From Catalinimonas alkaloidigena (lineage in GTDB: Bacteria > Bacteroidota > Bacteroidia > Cytophagales > Flexibacteraceae), in contig NZ_FNFO01000002.1 in the NCBI RefSeq assembly GCF_900100765.1, forward strand, positions 682,001 through 746,000: 64,000 bases of DNA. Reading direction: 5' to 3'. This document shows positions 26,500 to 35,939 of this stretch, one piece after another (the stretch's first letter is position 1; each line of letters starts with the position of its first letter). The notes beneath the pieces were generated by a model. The model was not told the DNA's origin. It worked only from the letters and a program-made list of their open reading frames with translations, and searched no databases. The position numbers and the translations under genes were made by a program.

Positions 26500-27039
26500 A
26501 TGGCAGAGAAAGCAACCAAGCGTTTTATGCTGGGCATCTTCGACGACGAGGATGTAACTGTACACGCTGTGCAGGCCGTACGGGCCGACGGTGTTAAAAT
26601 TCACGAAGTATATTCACCATTTCCCATTCACGGCATCGACGATGCGTTAGGATATCGTCGCTCACGTCTGCCGCGGGCCGCTTTCATGTTCGGTTTTCTG
26701 GGAACCTCGCTGGCCCTGACGATGCAAATCGGCATGATGTTTTTCGACTGGCCGATGATCATCGGGGGAAAAGACTACCTGCCGTTGCCTACCTTCATTC
26801 CGGTAACGTTCGAGCTGACTGTACTTCTGTCAGCACTGGGAATGGTCAGTACCTTTTTCATTGCGAGCAACCTGTATCCGGGTAGTAAGAAGTTGATCCT
26901 GGACCCCCGTTGCACGGACAATAAGTTCGTTGTCGCGGTAGATCTGGATAAGAACAGTGGATTTACAGAAGATACGCTGAATCAACTGTTTCGGGACCAG
27001 GGGGCTTCTGAAGTCAGCCAACGTAAAGTGGAAATTTAA
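26500..27039 (+). CDS. actD: Alternative complex III subunit ActD (DUF3341)
   Basis: A 179-residue DUF3341 protein. A soluble N-terminal domain (FMLGIFDDEDVTVHAVQAVR, about 8-55, ending with IHGIDDALG) precedes two membrane helices (about 60-83 and 103-126) and a C-terminal tail. It is a structural subunit of the complex with no cofactor motif. The start is three bases after actC. Confidence 0.94.
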   Translation: MAEKATKRFMLGIFDDEDVTVHAVQAVRADGVKIHEVYSPFPIHGIDDALGYRRSRLPRAAFMFGFLGTSLALTMQIGMMFFDWPMIIGGKDYLPLPTFIPVTFELTVLLSALGMVSTFFIASNLYPGSKKLILDPRCTDNKFVVAVDLDKNSGFTEDTLNQLFRDQGASEVSQRKVEI

Positions 27040-27056
27040 TTAGCTAGCCCAAGGAT

Positions 27057-27647
27057 ATGTCCTTTCTTACAAAATACATTGCCCCCGCCGCGGCACTGGC
27101 CGTACTGGCGGCCTGTGGAGAAGGTGATCGTACAACACAGCGGGTCGAATACGCACCGCAGATGTATGTATCCATTCCTTACGAGCCGGTCTCGCAAGTG
27201 GAGCCGAACAAATACAATCCGAATGGCACCAACGAACGGACGCCTCCTCAGGGAACCGTTCCGCGTCGGAGCTGGGCGGGCCAGTCGCGTACGGAGCTGG
27301 CTTCAAACATTATGGTCTACAACTTGGGACCCGACGACATCGATGCCGCCGAAACGCTGAAAAATCCCGTGCCGCTAAACGACCAAACGTTGGCCGAAGG
27401 CAAAGCACTGTACCAGCGTTATTGTTCGGCGTGTCATGGTGAGCAAGGTGACGGCCAGGGAAAAGTCGCCGCTCAGTACAAAGGCGTGCCTGCTTACAAC
27501 GCTGGCGCTGTCAAAGGCCTTTCAGAGGGACACGTTTTCCACGTCATCACCTGGGGCATTCGGCGTATGTGGCCACATGGCACGCAGATCGACCCGCAGG
27601 AGCGCTGGAAGATTGTTCATTACGTACAAACGCTGCAAAACAAATAG
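27057..27647 (+). CDS. actE: Alternative complex III monohaem cytochrome c subunit ActE
   Basis: A 196-residue lipoprotein cytochrome. MSFLTKYIAPAAALAVLAAC is a lipoprotein signal ending in the lipobox Cys. One CSACH haem site (about residue 125-129) and a class I cytochrome fold follow, with a distal Met probably in RRMWPHGTQI. It is the likely electron exit of the complex toward the oxidase, whose subunit II lacks a fused cytochrome domain. Confidence 0.93.
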   Translation: MSFLTKYIAPAAALAVLAACGEGDRTTQRVEYAPQMYVSIPYEPVSQVEPNKYNPNGTNERTPPQGTVPRRSWAGQSRTELASNIMVYNLGPDDIDAAETLKNPVPLNDQTLAEGKALYQRYCSACHGEQGDGQGKVAAQYKGVPAYNAGAVKGLSEGHVFHVITWGIRRMWPHGTQIDPQERWKIVHYVQTLQNK

Positions 27648-27688
27648 CGGGCTTACTTTAACTCGCAAAACTACTTAGCTCATTACCC

Positions 27689-29095
27689 ATGGCTACTCAT
27701 CATCACGAACCTGTTGTCGTTGACGAAAAATATACGCTGACTTCCGGTACTCGTCGCACTCTTTTTCTGACCATTGCCATTGGTCTGGTGGCGGTGGTAC
27801 TCGGCTTCGTTCTGATGTCTCTCTCCGGGGGGCACGACGAACACGGCACCGCTGCACACGGAACCGAAAGCGCTACTGAAGCAGTAACCGGCGGTGACGT
27901 ACCGCCTAATCTTGGCGAAACCGCCATCGATCCGTCGGCTGAAGCGGCCCCGGCCGAGCATGGCGCACACGAAGCCGCAGCTGCACACGAAGGTGGCGCG
28001 CACCACGAATTTCACTGGTACGATCGTTTGTGGGCGAACGTGTGGCTTAACAACGTCTACTTCGCCGGCCTGGCCATCATCGGGGTTTTCTTCCTGACGA
28101 TCCAGTACGTAGCCTTGGCCGGATGGTCAATCGTGCTACAGCGCATCATGAGTGCCATGAGCGCTTGGGTGCCGATCGCGGGTGTCATTATGCTGCTGGC
28201 GTTTGTGTTCGGGCACCACAGCATTTTCGAATGGACACACGAAGATGTTGTGGCACATGATGAAATCTTGCAGGGCAAAAGCGGGTATCTGAACATTCCG
28301 TTTTTCCTGATTCGTCTGGTCGTTTTCTTTGGCGTGTGGACCTTCATGTACTTGCGGCTTCGTAAAGCTTCTTCCGAAGAAGATCTGCACGGCACCACGC
28401 AGTACTACAAGCGCAGCCTCCGGTTGTCGGCCATCTTCCTGGTATTCTTCGCTGTATCGGAGTCCATGGCCGCGTGGGACTGGACAATGTCGGTGCAACC
28501 TCACTGGTACAGCACGCTGTGGGGATGGTACAACTTTGCCAGCTGGTTTGTGGCTGGGCTTTCTACCATCACGCTGGCCGCCATCCTGTTGAAGGAGCAA
28601 GGCTACCTGAAAGCCATTACGGCGAACCACCTGCACGACATGGGGAAATTCATCTTCGGATTCAGCATCTTCTGGACTTACCTGTGGTTTGCTCAGTTCC
28701 TGTTGATCTATTACGCCAACATTCCCGAAGAAACCATTTTCTTCGTGGAGCGCATGCAAGGCTTTGACGGTCAGTTCCGTGGGCTGTTTTTCCTGAACCT
28801 GATCGTAAACTTTTTCTTCCCTTTCCTAGTTTTGATGACACGGGATTCGAAACGGCAAATGATCATTCTGAAGGTAGTTACGTGCGTGCTGATTGTAGGG
28901 CACTGGCTTGACTTTTACCTGATGATGATGCCAGCCGTCTTGCGTCAGAATGCCTCCTTTGGACTAGTAGAATTTGGTATGGTAGCCGTGTTTGCAGGAG
29001 CTTTCATTCTGGTATTCGCTACTAGCCTTTCAAAATTGAATTTGCTGCCCAAGCACCATCCGATGCTAGAAGAGAGCTTGCATCACGAAGTGTAG
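27689..29095 (+). CDS. actF: Alternative complex III membrane subunit ActF
   Basis: A 468-residue polytopic protein with about ten helices, the smaller NrfD-like subunit. An N-terminal His/Glu/Ala-rich soluble segment (about 48-110) lies between the first and second helices. AWDWTMSVQPHWYSTLWGWY and the following GLSTITLAAILLK region are typical of ActF. It is needed for assembly of the membrane core and lies between actE and the oxidase genes with 41-base gaps on either side. Confidence 0.93.
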   Translation: MATHHHEPVVVDEKYTLTSGTRRTLFLTIAIGLVAVVLGFVLMSLSGGHDEHGTAAHGTESATEAVTGGDVPPNLGETAIDPSAEAAPAEHGAHEAAAAHEGGAHHEFHWYDRLWANVWLNNVYFAGLAIIGVFFLTIQYVALAGWSIVLQRIMSAMSAWVPIAGVIMLLAFVFGHHSIFEWTHEDVVAHDEILQGKSGYLNIPFFLIRLVVFFGVWTFMYLRLRKASSEEDLHGTTQYYKRSLRLSAIFLVFFAVSESMAAWDWTMSVQPHWYSTLWGWYNFASWFVAGLSTITLAAILLKEQGYLKAITANHLHDMGKFIFGFSIFWTYLWFAQFLLIYYANIPEETIFFVERMQGFDGQFRGLFFLNLIVNFFFPFLVLMTRDSKRQMIILKVVTCVLIVGHWLDFYLMMMPAVLRQNASFGLVEFGMVAVFAGAFILVFATSLSKLNLLPKHHPMLEESLHHEV

Positions 29096-29136
29096 GCATG
29101 TCAAGATAAGAGTACAACCGCATTAGCTAACAGACA

Positions 29137-30282
29137 ATGATTCAGGCGTTTCTCGTGATTGGGGCCATCTTGGTAGTGGCCATTTTGATACTGATCTTCC
29201 GCGTTCAGACCATGGTAGACGTGATGCGGGGATCGACCACCAAGCGGGTGGGGACCAGTAACCGCATCAATGCCATTCTTTTTCCGATTACCTTGATACT
29301 GGGCTTGGGCCTGTTCGTATGGTATTCGTTTGAGTCAGCCGACCAATTTTTGCCCGAAGCCTCTTCGATTCACGGCAAAAAAATTGACCAGATGTTCTGG
29401 CTGACGATGGGCATTCTGATTTTTGTGTTCGTACTGACCCATCTGTTGCTGTTCTACTTCCCGTACCGCTATCAGTTCAAAGAAAATCGGACCGCCCTTT
29501 TCTATCCTGATAACAACAAACTGGAGATCATCTGGACTACCATTCCGGCCATTGTGTTGGCGTTGCTGGTCTTCACCGGTTGGAAAGTATGGACGGAAGT
29601 AACCGACGAGGCTCCGGAAGATCGGGTAGAATTGGAAATTGTGGGCAAGCAGTTCAACTGGATCGTACGTTACCCCGGTAAAGACGGCAAGTTGGGAGCG
29701 CACAACTACAAAGCGATCGACGCCACGAACGAGCTCGGGCTGGACATGACCGACAAAGCGAACTTCGATGATTTCAAACCACGCGAAATTCACTTGCCCG
29801 TAGGCAAGCCCGTCTTGTTCAAGATTCGTGCGCGTGACGTGTTGCACAGTGTCTTTGCTCCGTACTTCCGTATGAAAATGGACGCCGTACCGGGAATGCC
29901 GACACGCTTCTGGTTTACGCCTACCAAAACTACGGCGCAAATGCGTGAGGAGTTGGGCGACCAGAGTTTTGAATACGAAATTGCCTGTACGGAAGTGTGT
30001 GGCCGTAACCACTTCGCCATGCGGATGTTGGTAGTAGTAGAGGAAGAGGAGGAGTATGAAAAGTGGTATGCGGAGCAGCCTTCGATGCTGGCTTCGGCTC
30101 CGGAATACTACCTGGAAAAGGTCCCCGCTAACCTCCGTCCCATTGCCGAGCTGGAAGTGCCGATCGAAAAGTTGGAAGAGCTGAAGAAAGCTGCTGCCGA
30201 TAGCTCTACGGCAGGAGTAACCCCTGACGTGCCTGCGGAGGGACAAGAAGAAACTCCGGTGCGGGCGCAGGCCGCGATGTAA
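29137..30282 (+). CDS. coxB: Cytochrome c oxidase subunit II
   Basis: A 381-residue membrane-anchored CuA protein. Three hydrophobic segments are visible (about 2-21, 46-66 and 82-105, with another near 125-145), followed by the cupredoxin domain. Copper ligands are visible: His in VLHSVFAPYFRMKMD and the CTEVCGRNHFAMRM loop (Cys, Glu, Cys, His, Met). There is no CxxCH, so this is a plain aa3-type subunit, not a caa3 fusion. It accepts electrons from a c-type cytochrome, presumably ActE, and passes them to subunit I. Confidence 0.95.
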   Translation: MIQAFLVIGAILVVAILILIFRVQTMVDVMRGSTTKRVGTSNRINAILFPITLILGLGLFVWYSFESADQFLPEASSIHGKKIDQMFWLTMGILIFVFVLTHLLLFYFPYRYQFKENRTALFYPDNNKLEIIWTTIPAIVLALLVFTGWKVWTEVTDEAPEDRVELEIVGKQFNWIVRYPGKDGKLGAHNYKAIDATNELGLDMTDKANFDDFKPREIHLPVGKPVLFKIRARDVLHSVFAPYFRMKMDAVPGMPTRFWFTPTKTTAQMREELGDQSFEYEIACTEVCGRNHFAMRMLVVVEEEEEYEKWYAEQPSMLASAPEYYLEKVPANLRPIAELEVPIEKLEELKKAAADSSTAGVTPDVPAEGQEETPVRAQAAM

Positions 30283-30321
30283 TACGTTTGAATACAGAAG
30301 CAACAAGAAGATAAGCAGACC

Positions 30322-32211
30322 ATGGCAAGTACTCACGCCGCTGAAGCCGCTCATGTCCATCACGAGGAAGAGCATCACGAGCACCACGATAGCTTCATCA
30401 CCAAATACGTTTTTTCTACCGACCATAAAATGATTGCCAAGCAGTTCCTGATTACGGGACTGTTGTGGGCAATGATTGGTGGCGCATTCTCCGTTATTTT
30501 CCGTCTTCAGTTGGGTTTCCCCGACATGGACATGTCGTTCCTGAAGCCTATCCTGGGCGGCTGGATTGACGAATCGGGGAAATTAGACCAAGAGTTTTAC
30601 TTGGCGTTGGTCACCATGCACGGTACCATCATGGTATTCTTCGTGCTGACGGCGGGGCTGAGTGGAACCTTCTCTAACTTCCTGATTCCCCTGCAAATCG
30701 GAGCACGCGATATGGCCTCCGGCTTCATGAACATGCTCTCCTACTGGTTCTTTTTTGCCGCCAGTGTGGTTATGCTGTATTCGCTGTTCATCGAAACGGG
30801 CCCTGCCGGTGGAGGTTGGGTCGTATACCCACCGCTGAGTGCGTTGCCCAAAGCCATCAGTGGTTCCGGTTTAGGGATGACCCTGTGGCTGACCAGCATG
30901 TCGTTGTTTATTGTTTCTCAGCTCTTAGGTGGGATCAACTACATCACGACAGTGATCAACCTGCGGACCAAAGGGATGACCTTTTCTCGTTTGCCGCTTA
31001 CCATCTGGGCTTTCTTCTTGACAGCGGTACTAGGACTTCTGTCGTTCCCGGTGCTGTTCTCGGCCGCCCTGTTGCTGATCTTTGACCGCAGCTTCGGTAC
31101 CAGCTTCTATCTGTCTGAAATTTACATTGATGGTCAAGCCCTTCCCAACGTTGGAGGTAGCCCCATTCTGTATCAGCACCTGTTCTGGTTCCTGGGCCAC
31201 CCGGAGGTATACATCGTTATTATGCCAGCGTTAGGAATCTCGTCTGAGATTATCGCTACTAACTCGCGCAAGCCTATCTTCGGCTATCGGGCCATGGTCG
31301 GTTCCCTCTTGGGAATTTCGTTCTTGTCGTTCATCGTGTGGGCGCACCACATGTTTGTGACGGGTATGAATCCATTCCTGGGCTCAATCTTCATGTTCCT
31401 GACATTGATTATCGCAGTACCGTCAGCGGTAAAAGCCTTTAACTACATCACAACGCTGTGGCGCGGGAACATCATTTTTACGCCGGCCATGCTCTTCTCG
31501 ATCGGTCTGGTGTCGCTCTTTATCGGTGGCGGATTGACCGGGATTGTCTTGGGGAATGCGGCGGCTGACATTCAGTTGCACGACACGTACTTTGTTGTAG
31601 CGCACTTCCACCTGGTGATGGGGGCTTCTGCCTTCTTCGGCATGATGGCGGGTGTCTACCACTGGTTCCCGAAAATGTTCGGCCGTATGATGAACGAGAA
31701 ACTGGGCTACATTCACTTCTGGTTTACCTTCATCGGGGTGTACATGGTATTTTTCCCCATGCACTACATCGGCATTGCCGGTTTCCCCCGCCGTTATTAT
31801 TCCTTCACTTCATTTGACTTTACGGACAAGTTTACCGACCTGAACATGTTCATCACCGTGGCCGCTGCCCTGACGTTCTCGGCACAATTCATCTTCGCCC
31901 TGAACTTCTTCTACAGCATCTTCCGCGGACGGAAAGCTCCGTTGAACCCGTGGCGTTCGAATACACTGGAGTGGACCACACCCCGCGAGCCTGGACACGG
32001 CAACTGGCCTGGTGAGATTCCTCGCGTGTACCGCTGGCCGTACGACTATTCTAAACCAGGCGCAAAGGAGGATTTCATTCCTCAGAATGTACCTTACTCG
32101 ATGACGCCGGAGTCCAACTTACCACACGAAAACGTAGAACCTGGGCGGGAAAATGTAGATGCGGATCTGCAGGTTCATGAGAGAGGAAATAGCGAAAACG
32201 AAGAAGTATAG
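30322..32211 (+). CDS. ctaD: Cytochrome c oxidase subunit I
   Basis: A 629-residue, 12-helix haem-copper oxidase core that reduces oxygen and pumps protons. FWFLGHPEVYIVIMPALG carries the CuB His, the cross-linked Tyr and the Glu of the D-channel, which marks an A1-type enzyme. WAHHMFVTGM has the two other CuB His residues, and DTYFVVAHFHLVMG the haem ligands. A His-rich N-terminal tail (EAAHVHHEEEHHEHHDS) may help copper loading. Its 3' end overlaps ctaA in another frame. Confidence 0.96.
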   Translation: MASTHAAEAAHVHHEEEHHEHHDSFITKYVFSTDHKMIAKQFLITGLLWAMIGGAFSVIFRLQLGFPDMDMSFLKPILGGWIDESGKLDQEFYLALVTMHGTIMVFFVLTAGLSGTFSNFLIPLQIGARDMASGFMNMLSYWFFFAASVVMLYSLFIETGPAGGGWVVYPPLSALPKAISGSGLGMTLWLTSMSLFIVSQLLGGINYITTVINLRTKGMTFSRLPLTIWAFFLTAVLGLLSFPVLFSAALLLIFDRSFGTSFYLSEIYIDGQALPNVGGSPILYQHLFWFLGHPEVYIVIMPALGISSEIIATNSRKPIFGYRAMVGSLLGISFLSFIVWAHHMFVTGMNPFLGSIFMFLTLIIAVPSAVKAFNYITTLWRGNIIFTPAMLFSIGLVSLFIGGGLTGIVLGNAAADIQLHDTYFVVAHFHLVMGASAFFGMMAGVYHWFPKMFGRMMNEKLGYIHFWFTFIGVYMVFFPMHYIGIAGFPRRYYSFTSFDFTDKFTDLNMFITVAAALTFSAQFIFALNFFYSIFRGRKAPLNPWRSNTLEWTTPREPGHGNWPGEIPRVYRWPYDYSKPGAKEDFIPQNVPYSMTPESNLPHENVEPGRENVDADLQVHERGNSENEEV

Positions 32212-33271
32212 CCTTTTTGGTCGGCTGGGCATTACCACAATCATTGCCGTTTACCTGTTGATTCTGGTCGGCAGTATTGTACGAAGCACCGGCGCTGGAA
32301 TGGGATGCCCGGATTGGCCCAAATGCTTTGGGAGTTGGGTACCCCCGACGCAAGCAGCGCAGTTACCTGACGACTACAAAGAGGTGTATGCGGCAAAACG
32401 CCAGCAGAAAAATCTCCGCATGGCTTCGCTGCTGGACCGCTTGGGCTATACGCAGTTGAGTTACGCCGTAGCGCATGACCCGGCCATTTACGAAGAAGCG
32501 GCTTTCAATCCGGTAAAAACCTGGATTGAATACGTCAACCGGCTCGTCGGGGTGGTGATCGGATTTCTGATTTTCGCGACGTTTCTGGCTTCCTGGCGCT
32601 ATCGAAAGACCCATCCTAAAGTGACCTTGTTAGCTGCGTGTGCCGTGCTGATGGTAGGCTTTGAAGGGTGGTTGGGATCACTGGTTGTGTCTACAAACCT
32701 GTTGCCTCTGTTAATCACGTTACACATGCTGGTGGCTATTGCGCTGGTGGGCGTGCTGATTTACCTAGTGGCGTGGGCACAGCAAAAAAAGCTGGTGATG
32801 CCCACCGCGGTGAACCTTTCGGGACTGGAGGGCATTGTGTGGCTAACCGTTGCTTTGTCGCTTGCACAGATTCTGTTAGGGACGCAGGTGCGGGAGAGCA
32901 TTGACGTGATTGCCAAGATGCTGGGAGAAGAACAGAGAGGGCAGTGGGTAAACCAATTGGGGACTACCTTTTATGTGCACCGTTCTTTCTCTATCGCCTT
33001 ACTGGCGATTAATGGTTGGTTAGCGTACAAAGTCGTGCGCTTGGGCAAGCAGGCAGGTCTCCTCAGAACGGCGGTTTTAGGACTAGGATTGTGCATCGGT
33101 CTGGAAATAGGGTTAGGCATCGTCTTATATTATTTGGGCATGCCTGCATTCGCGCAACCCTTCCACCTGTTATTGGCTACGCTTATGATTGGCGTACAGC
33201 TTTTTATGATTACAGTAATAAGAATACAACAACGCATCATAGTATCTAAGCCCCTTACAGTTCATTCATGA
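32177..33271 (+). CDS. ctaA: Haem A synthase
   Basis: An about 364-residue inner-membrane protein with eight helices in two four-helix bundles (COX15/CtaA family). It oxidises the C8 methyl of haem O to make haem A for the oxidase. Landmarks are GSIVRSTGAGMGCPDWPKCFG, with the conserved Cys pair, and His residues in ITLHMLVA and FYVHRSFSI. The start is uncertain: ATG 32177 (used) or ATG 32159. Either way it overlaps the end of ctaD by 35 to 53 bases. Confidence 0.93.
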   Translation: MREEIAKTKKYSLFGRLGITTIIAVYLLILVGSIVRSTGAGMGCPDWPKCFGSWVPPTQAAQLPDDYKEVYAAKRQQKNLRMASLLDRLGYTQLSYAVAHDPAIYEEAAFNPVKTWIEYVNRLVGVVIGFLIFATFLASWRYRKTHPKVTLLAACAVLMVGFEGWLGSLVVSTNLLPLLITLHMLVAIALVGVLIYLVAWAQQKKLVMPTAVNLSGLEGIVWLTVALSLAQILLGTQVRESIDVIAKMLGEEQRGQWVNQLGTTFYVHRSFSIALLAINGWLAYKVVRLGKQAGLLRTAVLGLGLCIGLEIGLGIVLYYLGMPAFAQPFHLLLATLMIGVQLFMITVIRIQQRIIVSKPLTVHS

Positions 33272-34164
33272 TTGCAGAGAAAGCGCGGGTAAGCGTTCTT
33301 GTTGGGTTAGCAGCCAAAACAAAAGATTATGTGCAGCTGCTGAAGTTACGGCTCTCCTTGGTGGTGGTGTTTTCCGCGGGTATTACGTACCTGATGGCGC
33401 AGCAAGGAACGTGGGATCTGGCACAGTTTGTCCTGTTCTGCTTGGGAGGTCTTTTGGTGACAGGAGCTGCCAACATCATCAATCAGGTGTGGGAACGCGA
33501 CTTGGATAAGCTGATGCGGCGCACGATGGATCGGCCGCTGCCAACCGGACGGCTAACACCTGCCGAGGCAATCACTTTCGGGAGTGTTATTGGCGTGGTC
33601 GGCCTACTGTTGCTTTCTTTCAACGGAGGCATATTGGCAGCGTTGCTTAGTTTCCTCTCAATGCTTCTCTATGGGTTTGTGTATACGCCCATGAAGGTGC
33701 GTAGCCCGTTAGCCGTATTGGTCGGAGCTCTTCCCGGGGCCATGCCTCCGTTGATCGGTTGGGCCGCCGCTACGGGTACTTTAGGACTAGAGGCGCTTAT
33801 CTTATTTGGTATTCAGTTCGTCTGGCAGTTTCCTCACTTCTGGGCCATTGCCTGGGTTGCTGACGAAGACTACCGTCGTGCCGGGTTCAAACTGTTGCCC
33901 AGTGGGGGAGGACGTGACCTGAACACCGCTTTCCAAATCATGATTTACACGTTGCTGCTGTTACCGCTAGGCCTGATGCCCGCTTTGCTGGGGATTACCG
34001 GCTTGCGGTCGGCAATTATTGCTACCATTTGCGGCACGTTGTTTCTAATTCAGACTTTTCAACTAATGCGCGACGGTTCTCGTAAATCGGCTTTGCGTAT
34101 CATGTTCGGTTCTTTTTTGTATCTGCCTATCGTGCAGATCGCATATTTGTGGGATAAAGTGTAG
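33268..34164 (+). CDS. ctaB: Protohaem IX farnesyltransferase (haem O synthase)
   Basis: A 298-residue UbiA-family prenyltransferase with about nine membrane helices. It adds a farnesyl group to haem B, the step before CtaA. The Asp-rich motifs are NQVWERDLDKLMRRTMDRPL (first motif) and WVADEDYRRAGFKLLP (second). Its ATG overlaps the ctaA stop (ATGA), so the two haem A genes are coupled. Confidence 0.95.
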   Translation: MIAEKARVSVLVGLAAKTKDYVQLLKLRLSLVVVFSAGITYLMAQQGTWDLAQFVLFCLGGLLVTGAANIINQVWERDLDKLMRRTMDRPLPTGRLTPAEAITFGSVIGVVGLLLLSFNGGILAALLSFLSMLLYGFVYTPMKVRSPLAVLVGALPGAMPPLIGWAAATGTLGLEALILFGIQFVWQFPHFWAIAWVADEDYRRAGFKLLPSGGGRDLNTAFQIMIYTLLLLPLGLMPALLGITGLRSAIIATICGTLFLIQTFQLMRDGSRKSALRIMFGSFLYLPIVQIAYLWDKV

Positions 34165-34168
34165 AGAG

Positions 34169-34768
34169 ATGTTGAAAGACATGCAGTTAGTCAATCCGGG
34201 AATGCAGGCAGAGGAGCCACGGCCAACCCTCTCCATGCATCCTAAGAAGTTTCTCCTGTGGCTGTTTATCGTCAGCATTGTGATGCTGTTCGCGTCCATG
34301 ACCAGCGCTTACATTGTGCGGCAGGGCGAAGGCGATTGGCTGGAATTCGAACTTCCTACGCTGTTCTGGATCAATACCGGCGTGTTGCTGCTCAGCAGCG
34401 CGACCATGCACTGGGCCTACGTATCCGCCCGAAAAGATAACCTGGATACCCTGAAAATAGCGGTTGCGCTAACGACCGTATTGGGGGGGAGCTTTTTGGT
34501 TGGTCAGTTGCTCGGCTGGGATGATCTGGTCAACATGGGCGTTTACTTCGTCGGGAATCCTTCAGGATCGTTCCTGTACATCCTGACCGGCCTCCACGGC
34601 TTTCACTTGATCACAGGCGTAATATTTCTAGCCGTTGTCTTTATACAGACCTTTCGGAACCGAATTCACGCACGCCAAATGACCACGATGGAGATGTGTG
34701 CCACGTACTGGCACTTCCTGGATGGACTTTGGTTGTATTTATTTCTATTTTTACAGCTCACTCGATAA
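34169..34768 (+). CDS. Cytochrome c oxidase subunit III, first copy
   Basis: A 199-residue haem-copper oxidase subunit III-like protein with five membrane helices. KKFLLWLFIVSIVMLFASMT and GLHGFHLITGVIFL are characteristic. ATG 34181 is an alternative start. It is shorter and more diverged than the next gene, and pairs of subunit III-like genes are usual in Bacteroidota oxidase operons. Confidence 0.9.
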   Translation: MLKDMQLVNPGMQAEEPRPTLSMHPKKFLLWLFIVSIVMLFASMTSAYIVRQGEGDWLEFELPTLFWINTGVLLLSSATMHWAYVSARKDNLDTLKIAVALTTVLGGSFLVGQLLGWDDLVNMGVYFVGNPSGSFLYILTGLHGFHLITGVIFLAVVFIQTFRNRIHARQMTTMEMCATYWHFLDGLWLYLFLFLQLTR

Positions 34769-34789
34769 CAGAGAATCTTTAACACACGC

Positions 34790-35563
34790 ATGGCAACAGC
34801 ACCAACCGCAAGTCACGCAGCCACTCCTGCTACCCTGCAGGAGCCAACCACAAACCTTTGGGGAGGCGGTGTCTCGCCCTTAAAAGCCAGCTACGGAAAG
34901 CTGATGATGTGGTTCTTCCTGCTTTCCGACGCATTTACCTTTTCAGCACTTCTGGTTACCTACGGCCTGATTCGCTACAGTCACCCCGCCTATCAAGGCA
35001 CCGTGGATGACTTTACCACTTCGCAGACCTACTGGCCCATTCCTGAAAAAATATTCGAGGCCGTTCCGTTTTTGCACGGTGTGCCTTTGCCGCTGGTGTT
35101 TGTGGGGATCATGACGTTTATCCTGATCATGAGTAGCGTCACCATGGTATTGGCAGTAGAAGCTGGTCACCGCATGGATCAGAAGAACGTGCAGAAGTGG
35201 ATGCTTTGGACGATCCTCGGCGGCATGACGTTCCTGGGATGTCAGGCTTGGGAATGGACGCACATGATTCATGGTACTGACGAGGGCATTCGTTTGGCCG
35301 ACGGTTCCATCTTCCACGGTGCGAATCTGGTGATGAACGAATACGGACCGCCGTTGTTTGCCGATTTGTTCTTCTTCATTACCGGTTTCCACGGCTTGCA
35401 CGTAACCAGTGGTGTAGTCTTGAACATCCTTATTTTCTATAACGCAGCGGTGGGTGTATACGAACGCCGTGGCCATTACGAAATGGTAGAGAAAGTGGGG
35501 CTGTACTGGCACTTTGTTGACCTGGTTTGGGTATTCGTCTTTACCTTCTTCTACTTAATTTGA
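34790..35563 (+). CDS. Cytochrome c oxidase subunit III, second copy
   Basis: A 257-residue subunit III with about six helices after a soluble N-terminal lead. Conserved parts are KLMMWFFLLSDAFTFSALL, WEWTHMIHGTDEG, FFFITGFHGLHVTSGVVLNI and the closing HFVDLVWVFVFTFFYLI. It supports proton uptake and enzyme stability rather than catalysis. Confidence 0.93.
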   Translation: MATAPTASHAATPATLQEPTTNLWGGGVSPLKASYGKLMMWFFLLSDAFTFSALLVTYGLIRYSHPAYQGTVDDFTTSQTYWPIPEKIFEAVPFLHGVPLPLVFVGIMTFILIMSSVTMVLAVEAGHRMDQKNVQKWMLWTILGGMTFLGCQAWEWTHMIHGTDEGIRLADGSIFHGANLVMNEYGPPLFADLFFFITGFHGLHVTSGVVLNILIFYNAAVGVYERRGHYEMVEKVGLYWHFVDLVWVFVFTFFYLI

Positions 35564-35565
35564 TC

Positions 35566-35931
35566 ATGGCAGAACATAGCAATATCACTACCCACGGTGC
35601 CGTGCCTCACGGGGGCGGACAAGTCAGTGCTGAACAGGCGGCTGATCACGGTGCCTCGCAGCGCAAAATTATCTGGCGGACCTTCTGGATTCTGCTGGGG
35701 ATCACTTCCGTCGAATTTCTTCTGGCATTCACCATGAAGCGCGGTGTGTTTCTGACCGGCATCTTCGTTCTACTCACGCTGGTCAAAGCCTTCTACATCG
35801 TGGGAGAATTCATGCACCTGAAGCATGAAGTAAAAAGTCTGATCTGGTCGATCGTAATGCCCGTGGTCTTCATCATGTGGCTGATCTTGGCCCTGCTCAT
35901 TGAGGGCGGCTCGATCTTGCAAGTGCGGTAA
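35566..35931 (+). CDS. Cytochrome c oxidase subunit IV
   Basis: A 121-residue prokaryotic oxidase subunit IV with three membrane helices after a Gly/His-rich lead (HGAVPHGGGQ). KAFYIVGEFMHLKHE is the family signature. The start is two bases after the subunit III stop; the frame extends 13 codons into that gene but MAEHSNITTHG is the sensible N-terminus. Confidence 0.9.
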   Translation: MAEHSNITTHGAVPHGGGQVSAEQAADHGASQRKIIWRTFWILLGITSVEFLLAFTMKRGVFLTGIFVLLTLVKAFYIVGEFMHLKHEVKSLIWSIVMPVVFIMWLILALLIEGGSILQVR

Positions 35932-35939
35932 GCCCTTTC

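Noticed and set aside
32159-32211. ctaD-ctaA overlap as a sign of a sequencing error
   Set aside because: Both reading frames are intact and well conserved through the overlap, so a real overlap with an uncertain ctaA start is the simpler reading.
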